The translations under genes and the position numbers were made by a program. A stretch of DNA of 64,000 nucleotides from Apostichopus japonicus (Eukaryota; Echinodermata; Holothuroidea; Aspidochirotida; Stichopodidae). Below, piece after piece: positions 13,801 through 25,800 of the stretch. Under the pieces are notes generated by a model. The model had not been told where the DNA came from and did not search any database. It worked only from the letters and a program-made list of their open reading frames with translations. The DNA lies in NCBI RefSeq assembly GCF_037975245.1, contig NC_092568.1, positions 32,026,501 to 32,090,500 on the forward strand, read 5' to 3'. How positions within the stretch are numbered: the stretch's first letter is position 1; each line of letters starts with the position of its first letter.

Positions 13801-16800
13801 TAAAATTTGAGTTTTTTATGTGATACATCATTAACTCTTGAAGTTGATTTGTGTACTAGACAGGCTCTCTGTTAGAGAAATCGCCTCCCATTAAATAGAG
13901 ATTAATTTCGCATGCAGCAAAGTAACTGTAATCTTTTTCTAATTGATTTTAATAGTTTAGTTTAGTTTAGTAGAAAAAAGGATCAGGAGGGACACTTAAG
14001 TCCCCATCAAGGACCCTATAGAGAGAGAAAAAAACTGAAGTCACAAACACTCAGACCCGATAACAATGCTTAAAGTGCTTGTCCAAAGCATTCTTAAACC
14101 CATTCACACTACTTGCAAGTACAACTTTCTCAGGCAAACCATTCCACTCATTCACAACCCTATTAGAAAAAAAGTTTTGCCGAATATTAATCCTACTATG
14201 CGACTTTTGGAGTTTAAGACAATGACCTCTAGTACAACTACTGTTAGCAAACAAGAAAAAGTCGGTAAAGGATAAATTGTCGAAACCATACACAATCTTG
14301 AAAACCTGGATCAAGTCCCCACATAACCTCCTAAGCTCCAGTGTGGTGAGATTCAACAGTTGTAACCGCCTATAATACTAATTCTACTTCACATAATTGT
14401 CCTTGACAGATTTTTGGTAGTGTTTGTTCGTGTGTCTGCCCGTGTGTGCAATTGTCTGTCCACATATCAATGTCATTTCAATGTTTGTGCAAGTTGATTC
14501 CAAAATGTGCTTTCCTTGTGTTTGTGTATGATATATGTTACTATCATGGTATTTAAACAATTTCTAGTTTTTCTATTTCTGTAGTGCACCACCGTCTTGG
14601 CTAGAATCTCATTTCTTTGTTTGTTAAGGCTAACAGATTCCTATAATTTATACTCAATATATCAGTGAGAGCGTGGTGGCCAATTGGCTAAGGCGTTGGA
14701 CTCGTGATCCAAGGAATGCTGGTTCGATTCCTGCCTAGTTCATTACGTTGTGTCCTTGGGCAAGATGCTTTATCTCAATTGCCTCTCTCCACCCAGGGGT
14801 TAAATGGGTACCTGTGAGGTAACTTGTCATTGGGCGCAGTATATAACTGCTGCCGACTGGAGGGATTGTCTCTGGGACAGGTTATCATTGACCAGGGGTA
14901 ATATAACGTCTGTAAAGGGCTTTGAGACCTATCGCCGGTATAAAGCGCTATATAAAAAAAAAAGCCAAAACAAAAAGGAAATTTCAACTAGTATTCTCAA
15001 TTTCTTTTTTATTTGAATGCCATCAGAAAACTGATTTCATGTCATTTATATTCCTCCATCAGTCTCTGCAGCATGAAAGGACAGAGAAAGAACCAGTTCT
15101 CCAAGAACTGTTCAGAATTGCCCCTCAGCTTCACCCAAGGGATGTGGTCCAGCAGGAGGTAGCGGACCTCCATGAAAGGATCAACTCTCTAGATGCCAAG
15201 CTTGCCGGAAGAAACAATCAACTCGTCGATGTTGAGTCATCTTGGAAGAGATATCAAATTGATGGAGATGATTTTAATGTCTGGCTAAAGGATGAAGAAG
15301 ACCACTTGGATAAGCTGGTCAGTTCATCTGGTAGTGGTACTGAATCACAGAGGCAGAACCTGGAGGAACTGAAGGCGAGTATCTCTTGATTTAGAAACCC
15401 TCATGACAATGACACCAAAGTAGAATGGTAGAGGGCTCATGCCATTGTTGTTACCATACCAAATACCTAGCCATATATTAAAGTGCTGTTATCATGAAAT
15501 AAAACATGCTCAAGAGCACTGTACAAAAGAACCAATACCTGGAATATAGAATTACCAAACTTAAGAAAATCTTAAAGTAATAACATCTGCAGTAAAAGTA
15601 AGAAAATGATATAAGACAGGGTTATAAACCACAATAAAGAACATAAAAATTTAAATATGCAAAAACATGGGCACAGAAATGTGAATAAAACAATGTAATG
15701 TGAATAAGGCCCATCCTCAAACCTAAAAAGATAAGTTTCAAATGCTTCTTAAAAGTGTCAATAGATGTGACATTTCTCAAGTAATAAGGAAGAGAATTCC
15801 AGAGTTTAGGACCTGCTGCACTGAATGAACAATCTCCATATGTTGTTCACATCATGTTGAACATGTTAAGAATTGCAGTATTTTTTTGTATTCAAATTTT
15901 CATTTTGCGAGGTCATGTTTCAGGTCACAGGAAATTATTATTTATTGTTTCTAATTTGCATGGCAATTTGAGGTTCGTTTATGGAATATGATGGGGGAAA
16001 AAAACTTGTGCTTTAAGATGCAATTGCAAATCCAGTTCACTAAATGATACCCCCCTAAAAAATCAGAAATGCATAAAGGTATGGAATGTCGGATGAAAGA
16101 TTAGGAATTTAGGTCAGGGCAACTTCAGGTTATTGAAGAGCCCTAAGCAATGGGATGGTATGATAACATGGCATGTTAAAGGTGTAAGACCATATTAAAT
16201 AAATGATAGACACTATAAGACAATATTACATAACACTGAAAAGGATACCAGATGTATTTATGAGCATTTTTGGTTATTTGTATCACAGAAGCTGCAAGAT
16301 GTTACCTCAGAGAAGAGATCTGCTCTAGAGGACTTGATTGGTCAAGCCGAGTGCCTAGGACTGAGCTGTACCCCTACAGGACTTGAGAAACTACAGAAGT
16401 CTTGTATGGAACGACAAAGAAGATATGACAATCTTTTGCACAAAATGAAGGTAAGATGGATTCTTCAAAAGTGATGATGAAGAACTAACTGGATTTAAGC
16501 TACTTAAATAACTTTTTGAGTAGTAAATCTTGGTAAATTTAGAATCATGTAAAAGTCTTCAGTTGGTTGCTTGTCCTTTATGTGTGTGTGTGTGTGTGTG
16601 TGTGTCCTGTTGAGGTTGTTACCCAGGTGTTTGCCAAGTAATGCTACTCATTCTATGTGTATACCTGATAGTGTTGTTCATTCTGTGTGTATACCTGATG
16701 AGGTTGATCCACCTCTGTTCCTGATAGTGTTGTTCATTCTGTGTGTATACCTGATGAGGTTGATCCATTTCTGTGTACCAGATGATGTTGTTCCTTCTGC

Positions 16801-19800
16801 TTGTATACCTGATGAGGTTGATCCACCTCTGTTCCTGATAGTGTTGTTCATTCTGTGTTTATACCTGATAAGGTTGATCCACCTCTGTTCCTGATAGTGT
16901 TATTCATTCTGTGTGTATACCTGATGAGGTTGATCCATTTCTGTGTACCAGATGATGTTGTTCCTTCTGCTTGTATACCTGATGAGGTTGATCCACCTCT
17001 GTTCCTGATAGTGTTGTTCCTTCTGCTTGTATACCTGATGAGGTTGATCCACCTCTGTTCCTGATAGTGTTGTTCATTCTGTGTGTATACCTGATGAGGT
17101 TGATCCATTTCTGTGTACCAGATGATGTTGTTCCTTCTGCTTGTATACCTGATGAGGTTGATCCACCTCTGTTCCTGATAGTGTTATTCATTCTGTGTTT
17201 ATACCTGATAAGGTTGATCCACCTCTGTTCCTGATAGTGTTATTCATTCTGTGTGTATACCTGATGAGGTTGATCCATTTCTGTGTACCAGATGATGTTG
17301 TTCCTTCTGCTTGTATACCTGATGAGGTTGATCCACCTCTGTTCCTGATAGTGTTGTTCCTTCTGCTTGTATACCTGATGAGGTTGATCCACCTCTGTTC
17401 CTGATAGTGTTGTTCATTCTGTGTGTATACCTGATGAGGTTGATCCATTTCTGTGTAACAGATGATGTTGTTCCTTCTGCTTGTATACCTGATGAGGTTG
17501 ATCCACCTCTGTTCCTGATAGTGTTATTCATTCTGAGTGTATACCTGATGAGGTTGATCCATTTCTGTGTACCAGATGATGTTGTTCCTTCTGTTTGTAT
17601 ACCTGATGAGGTTGATCCACCTCTGTTCCTGATAGTGTTGTTCATTCTGTGTGTATACCTGATGAGGTTGATCCATTTCTGTGTACCAGATGATATTGTT
17701 TCTTCTGCTTGTATACCTGATGAGGTTGATCCACCTCTGTTCCTGATAGTGTTGGTCTTTCTGTATGTGTGTCTGATGTAGTTGTTTCTTCTGATTGTAG
17801 ATTGTTCTGGTTGATGTGGTTGCTATGCCTCACCTAAAAGAGGAAATAAAACATATACCTTCATGATGCATTGTATTAGGTTGCATTTGATCAATAAGAA
17901 TGAAAATAGTCTTTTTGACTTTTGAAAGTGGTCACTAGAAGGTTAAATGTATTCAATGCTTATTACATTTAGAAGTTCTTTTCTCTTTGGTTTTGTCTGC
18001 TGGCAGGAATATTATACATGATGATATGCTGAGGGGGTTACTTTCCTTCTGTCGTTAAATTGTTTTTCATGTATTTATAGGTACTGTATAGAATTGAAAA
18101 TATATATTTAGCATTTGCTATTTATAATTCTGCTTTGTAGGAACCCACCTTTCACCTTGTTCAAAACTGAAACATTAAGAAAATTGAAAAGTAACATCTA
18201 CGGATATTTACTTCATATTTATATCAACCTTTAAGTTAAACAGAGCTCTAGACAAGTTTAAGAGGTGCAGTTGTTCTGACACTTGCTAATGAAGCAATTG
18301 AGAATAAACCGTTGACTAAATTTTCCCCAAAAATGTTCGATTCTAGGATTTCCTTCGTCAATGCCTCGACGAGCTCAATCGGTCGCTTCGAGAAATCGAA
18401 GAAAGGCAGAACAGACTCGCGGACTCTTTCTCTTTATCCGATGTCACAGGAGATAAAGATGCTTGCGAACAGAAGTTGAAAGCAGTTCAGGTAAGCTATC
18501 ATTTTACTTCATTAAAATACTTGGTGCTGCTGTATAGAATTGGACGTGCTAAACAATTTAAGTGTCTCTTTAGATTTGAAAGAAGATTGCGGAATTAAAC
18601 GTTATTTCGCATTTCTCACAGGCCCAAAGCAATTTAACAGCATAGCAAAATAACTGCTATGTCTTCCCTAAAATCTTTCTGTTTTACTTTGGTTTCGCTA
18701 GAGTTTCATGACTGAGGTATGGTATATAAACAGTGCAATATGTCCAATGCAGTGTATCCTTCGTTGTAGAATTCTTGAAGCTAAGGGAAACCATGGAATG
18801 ATCTGTAACATCTAGAGAGTTGTATCGATGTAATAGTCCTAATTCTAACACTATCAATCAATGGTTCAAGTTATTCTTGGCTATGGACACTGTGTTTGTA
18901 AATCTTTCAAAATAATATATGTAAGTATTTGTGAAGTATAATGTTGAAATTATACACCGAACACATGATTTTCATCATGTTAGTCATGTACTTGACATTT
19001 CCTTAAAATAACCAAACGGTGACCACTTATCCTGGACATACGCCCTGGTTCCAAGGAATATTTAGAAGAACCAAGGTCCATGTCATTTTCTCCATTTGAT
19101 GTACAGAAATATCAAAAAGCAATAATATTGAGAATACTCTTTCTTATTCTTTGTGTTCCTGTTGTTTGTTTCTTTCTGTTGAATAAAAAAAATCTTTTAA
19201 AGAGTGCATGATTGGCTGGCCGTTACTAAGCATCAAACAGCTCCTGGCATATTTCTTTTCTCAGGGATCCTCTAAGGAATTTTCTGTTGTTTGGCAAGTT
19301 ACTTTGGGCCATTCATTCTCTGGCCTTGCATTAGTTTAAGTCTTGCCTGAAAAGTAATTTGTTCTTAAAGTTCTTATTTGTTCTCGTTAAAAATGTGCTT
19401 TGGTCACAGATGTTATTTGTTTGTAAATGCGACTAGCTGCTTTAATTTCAGACATGAAGTGAACACATTTAATCATGTCATGATTTATAATTCATAGGAC
19501 GTTGAGACGAAGCAGGACGAACTCAAGGAAGATTTATCCGCAGTCGAAGCCACCGTGAGGCAGCTGATGCCATTCTTGCCATCCGAGGTAGTGAGGACCC
19601 TGGACGCCCAGGGTCAGACATTGCACACCAACTTGGACCAGTTAGATACTGACCTGAAAACTACAGAGGAGGCCTTGAAAGAGAGAACGAGAGGATGGAA
19701 TGATTTAGAGGACACGGCCAGATCTTTCAGGCAGTGGATGGAGAAGATGGATGACCGACTAAGCGCAGCTGCAGAACTGAGACAGGATTTACCTGGAAAA

Positions 19801-22800
19801 GTAGATCAAGATGCACTAGCGAAGGTAAAGGGGATATTTGGGGATGGAGATTGGGAGGGAAGGAGGGATGAAGTGGGATGTGAGAATCAACCGAGACAAC
19901 TGGAAAATACCTGTATGCACAGTACTCAATTGGTTCTATTGGAGGGGGAGGGTGGGGATTAGGTGGGGTGTGAGAATCAACCAAGACGACTGTAACTACC
20001 TGTATGCAGAAATTGATAACTTGAAAATAAAAGTTAACATATCGTCATTGTTCATCTACTTGGTAAAAACACCCCTGAAAACTAAAGAACTAATTTCAAG
20101 TTATAAACATACAGTTAATTGAAAACAGGGAATTGTTGCCTCTTTTGATGGGGTCATATCAATTCCTTTCTTTCTAAAATGCACACTAAACATCCTTCAA
20201 AATAGCCCTCTTACTGACCAACGCGTATGATTCATCACCTTGACCGAAAATCCTGTGGCTCTGTGCGGGCAAGTTGGTTGGACTATTCCATTCATCAGGG
20301 GGGTCTTAAACGGTGTTTCTATATAATTAGGATTGCATTAGATAAATAAATTGGTAGTTACTTGCTTCAACATTTAATGATGCATATTCTACGGTAATTT
20401 TCTTGAAAATAATATTAAGTTCGATAAAACATGACGTTTTGAAAGCGAATCTCGGCTGTGGCGTTGTAGGTGAGCACTGTGCATTGCGTGGCTGTACCCT
20501 ATTGCAGAGTACAGGATACACATATAACGTAACGGCGTGCCCACCGAAGAAAGCGAAACTTATATTTTTCTTAGAAGACATTCTATTGGACTGTACTTGG
20601 TCCGATTGAAGATATTGACCAATGAAAATGAATTTGACATCAATTTAAAGTTAAGAAAAAATCCTTTCCAAAACCACTTGAACTAAATTTGTCAATGAAT
20701 ATTCAAGAGGATGGTTACGCAAACAAAGTACGGCTATCAAATGGTGATTTTCTTCAGTATTTACTGTGTGTTATCAATGAGGATTTTGAGTTCGATATTT
20801 ATTAACCTTGCATCGTAAATCACCCAAGTCTGATGGAATTTTGAACTGTAATGTTAAGAAAATAACAGAACTTGAGAGACAACATATTTCTCTGTTTAGT
20901 GCCGTTTGAACTATTTTTTTTCGGTATAAACTTTTCACGTTATGGCTGTAGGAAAGTGGTCTATATGGTAAAGTCATAGGCCTAAAACTGCGGCGGTCAA
21001 ACTCAGTTCGCGTGCCGCACAGGGAATGACGCTAAGGAATTGATATGGTGTAAGGAGAATGACAAGGACACAGCCTTTATAGTGTTGCTGAATGATGTTG
21101 GAATAGATGAATGTTCTCAGAGATCATGTTATTTTTAACTAATGTACCACAAAGTGTCATAATATGTACTACCTTTTATGGTGTATCTTTGCAAATTTAT
21201 TGTTTTTACAAAAGCGTTCAGTACCAGATTCTATGAATCTGAGATCAGAGATAATGTTATTTATAACTAATTTACCACAAAGTGTATATATACTAACTCT
21301 TAAGGTGTATCTTTGCAAATTTATTGTTTTTACGAAAGCGTTCAGTACCAGATTCTATGAATGATGTTTCTTCATTTCAGAGCTTGCTTGCAGAAGTCCA
21401 ACAGGGGTATGGAACATTAGCCCATCTAGAGAGGACTGCTCAAGAACTGACAGCTGGGAACACAGTTGATGTCAAAGACCAGTTAGAGGCCATGATATCA
21501 CAACTACAAAGTCAATATCAAACCTTAGTGGACAGGAGTAAGGTAGCTGGACAAACCATAATGTAATATTAGATAAACAAATACCTCCTCTCTGCTCATG
21601 CTAAACTACTTACCTAAGCCAAAAATAGTTTATACTGCTTTTTTCCCATCTCCATGGCCTACCTTATCCCTCTATACTCCCCTCCCCAAGTTTATTTTTA
21701 TTTGAGTATATGGTTTTCTTCTATAATGTTGTCTTGGCAGATTAATATTTTAATATTATATGGTTTGTTAAAAAATAAATGCTTCCTCCATTTTCTTATC
21801 TTTTCTTGACCTTTGTGTAATATATATTAACATATAAATTGTCATATGAGAAAATAACAATTTGAGTTTGAAAGCTTTTGCTTGTATAAACGATGTGATT
21901 TGATGCATAAATATTTCTGTTTAAATGATAGGATGTTCATGACAGTCAGGAGAAGTCAGTGGTAGAATTCAATGACTACCTGTCCAATGTGAAGACATTC
22001 GATGACCTCTTGGAGTCTCTTAATGATGAATTGGTATCTCTGGAGGATGTTGCAGAAGATGATGACATTGATGGGGAGGATGTTGAAGAAGAGGATGGAT
22101 TGGAGCTGAAGATCAAAAAGATCAAGGTACCCTAGCCCCCCCCCCACCCCCTCCATCCCCTCTTCTGTCATAAGAAAAGAAAGAAGCAAAACAAACACAG
22201 AAATGAACAAACAATTCTACCAAAAGCTAATGTAACATGGATAATGCTAGTCCCCTTTTTCCTTTCCCGAAAGGGGAAACTGTGGGTCACTCTTACCGAC
22301 TTTGCAAAATTGTGAGGGGGACCGTGGACTGCAAAGTCGGCAATGACTATAACACGGATTGCACAGTCGATAATTACTGTCATGGTTAGACTCGTCCAAC
22401 ACAGCAACATACAGAAACGTTGTACTCAAAGCCAAAGTGAATTAATCAAGTCACACATATGGAGTCTATGCATACTAAGTTCTTAAATACTCCCCTCATT
22501 ACCTTTTGGGAAACATTTCATACTGCAGTTTTGATTCAACTATTTACTGTAGTTCAGAAGTGAATGAATAAATAAGTTAATGACTAGTGTCAGTGAATAT
22601 TGCTGTATGAGTGACTTTCCTCATGAAAATCATTGGATTTAGGTATCATGAATTGAAACTATAGATGCCACTTTTAAGATTGATACAAAATCTGCAAAAG
22701 AAATGGTAAAATGTCTTTAGTCTATAGATAATAAGCTGAATGATTGTTTGTAAAATGCTGAATCAGTAGTTTATATTGGTTAAGGTTTTTATTCTCAAGT

Positions 22801-25800
22801 TTTACATACCATCCATGGGAATTTTTCTCTTGGGAGGAAAAAAAAATGTTAAAGATATTCACAACGTTCTGATTGATAACACTACAATAGTTGAGAACGC
22901 GCTATGTCAGCATTTCATAGGAAATGTTCTGGTATATCATTTGCATATGTAACACCATGGAGAAGTGGTTTGTATTGAGGCATGGTGACTTAGTTGGCAA
23001 TTGTACAAACAGACCATGTGAAATGCTTCCCTGTGGTGAAACACTGTATTACTAACTTTTGATTGCATTTTGATTAGTAACAGAAAGATAAACAACTGTA
23101 AGATAACATGAAAAGATAACATGCCAAAATAAAATGATGCGTTCAATAAATTTATACAAAAGCTCTTTGTTATTCATTGTACAGGAATTGATGGAGAAGA
23201 TTCCCGACGGTAACAAAATACTGAAATCAACAGAAGATGCAGCAATCAGAGCCATCAACTCTACCGCATCATCTGGACATGACCCTATCACCATGGAGAC
23301 GGAGAGACTGGGTCACCGGTGGCAGGAATTTAAAGATAAACTGACTCTAGAGGAGACAGGCTTGAAGGAGAAGGAGAAACTCAAGATGGAGCTGGAATCC
23401 TTGGTATTAGAATTTGCAGCATGGTTGGAGGATGCTGCCATCCAGCAGAAAGAGTTAGAGGAGAAGAAAGGCAGTACCAAGGAGAAAAAGGAAACACTTG
23501 GACCATCTCAGGTAAGTTGAGATCCTGGTCAAGTTTTGCTGATTTAATTGTAATTAATTTTGATTTCCCATGAAATAAGTGAATCTTTAATCTTTTGTAT
23601 TAAAAAAAAATAAGTAAAGAAAGAAGAAGGAAGATGAAAAAAAGAAGATGATAGCTAATTGTTAATATTTGTGATTGCATTTGTTGTAGGGATCAAAGTT
23701 GGATTTTATATGCTCGTTAGTGACTTAATTTTTGAAATTCAACATGCATATAAAAGTCATTCATTACATAACCTTCAAGTGTCAGAGAATAATACATCTT
23801 GTATCTTTTGACTTTGTTTTCAATGCTTAGATATATTTGTTTACAAAGTCGTAGTTGCTTCCTGTATTTGACAGAAGATAATGATGTATAGAGTGGGGGA
23901 AATGGTTCATCCCTGCATTTTATAGCCTCAAAAATGACATTTATTAAAGATAGACAAATAAAGTTACATATATAAATATGTATTATAAAATTATCATTAT
24001 TATCACAGACTTTCTATGACAGAAATGGTGATATTATCTAAAATTCTTTCACACAGGCTCTGTTCGATGACGTTCAGAAGAAATCAAACACATTAGATGA
24101 GATCCTCGAAAAATCCAGGCAACTAGGGAAGGATTCAGACAAAGCTAGAATTCAAAAGCTGGATGATGGTTACCAAGAACTTAGCGATAGCTCTCAGGTT
24201 TGTGGAAGGGTTATAAGCAAATTGATTTCTACTTTTAGTTGATTTCACTCAAGGCACTTTGCACATATTGCAAAATCTCAGTTTGGACAAAAGTTAAGCA
24301 AAGCTTCCTGGAAGTCACTTTGTAGTTTAGGAACAATATGGTACCTCATAGCAAGATCAGAAATAGGAGCACTATCTAGTTTGAAAAGAATTTATTTACT
24401 CTTAATATTGTAAATTGATCTCAGATGATCATGTTTGGTGCAAAGAAAAAAACAAAACAAAAAACTGTAAAATGGTTGAAATTGCATCACAAGATGGAGT
24501 TAAGCAATCCTGGATATCTTGTTAACTAGTGAAACAGGCTCTTAATACGTAAGTATAGGCTTATACAAAATGTTGTCAGAAAATGTTTCTGAAGTGATAT
24601 ATAGATCATTCTTATCATTGAAGTACTGCAATAACTTGCTTTTACTCTCAGAGAATTTCTGTGGGAGTTGTAAGCAATAGTTGTATTTATTGTGAAGAGG
24701 ATGGTAATTATATGAGAGTGTAATTTATTTCCTATTTAGTGGTTAGACTTGAATAAATGACTGACTTTGAGGTTAGTAATTTGAAGACTCAAAAGATGAC
24801 AGATCAATCAGAGCAGTGAAATGTTGTTATGAAAGACAAAGCAGTTACCTCAAATTAACAAGAACTTACAGAAGTGTTAATTACCTGTAAAAATCAACAG
24901 TGTATAAACGTTGAACTGAACGTAGCATTTCATTTCTTCGGATACTTCCATCCTGTAAATCTAAAATTAAACCATGTATTTATTGATAGAATTATTTTCA
25001 TTCCATTTAGGCTTGCTGTGAGAGAATCGAACAAGCCATAGCAGATAGTGAGTTGCTAGACCAGCTGAGTGTGGAATTATCAGAGGACATATGTAGGGCA
25101 GAGAAACACCTCGAGGAAAACTGCAGAGTAGATTTACCGAAGGAAGACATTCAGTCTCAACTTCAGATTCTGCGGGTAAAATTTGTCATTTTTAATAACC
25201 GCAAGATCATTTGGAGAGGGCTATTAGTTTTAAAATATGAAATGCAGCGTAATTACCTTATTTCATTGTGAGCGGGCAACAGCATGATTTTCTTTTCCTG
25301 TTGGCAATTGTTCTTCATCTCATCTATAAAAAAAAGAGTGAAAGCCTTTAAGATGAAAATATGAATCAGGATGATCCCATAAAAAACAATTATTATGATG
25401 AAGAAATGAATCAGTATTATCTGATAAAAAACAATTATATTGTAGCCGCATTTTATCTTTAGCTAGTTAGCAAAGTTTGTTGTAATAGTTTGTATTCTTC
25501 TAAGGGATTGAAAAGGTGCTTGTTCACATTTTATCTGTTCGGAGTATGTTAATGAAAAGTTTTCTTTCAAAGTGATTGAGAGAGTGTATGGACATTTACT
25601 GTGTTTTAGTGTACAACAAGCATAGGGTTGGTCTAAGGAAGGGGTTTTAAAGGAAAGAAACTTCCTATATCTGTTCTTGGGAGAACTATGGTAGGTAATA
25701 TAGAGATTTAATTTTGCCAGTGGCAATTAGTGAATGCTTGTTCACCCCTCTTCCTCTTGATTGAAGCTATGATATATCACAGTTAGGAAATTACCTGGGG

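Larger units (their letters stand above)
13777..15062. other. Intron 8
   Basis: Besides the LINE fragment (13954-14380) and the SINE (14666-14962), nothing is recognised. Confidence 0.65.

Noticed and set aside
14669-14740. Functional tRNA-Thr gene
   Set aside because: Boxes A and B and an anticodon stem are present, but the T stem is imperfect and the sequence continues into a SINE body with a LINE-like tail.
16571-17833. Overlapping ORFs of up to 133 codons on both strands
   Set aside because: They are by-products of the 57-bp minisatellite and have no independent coding evidence.
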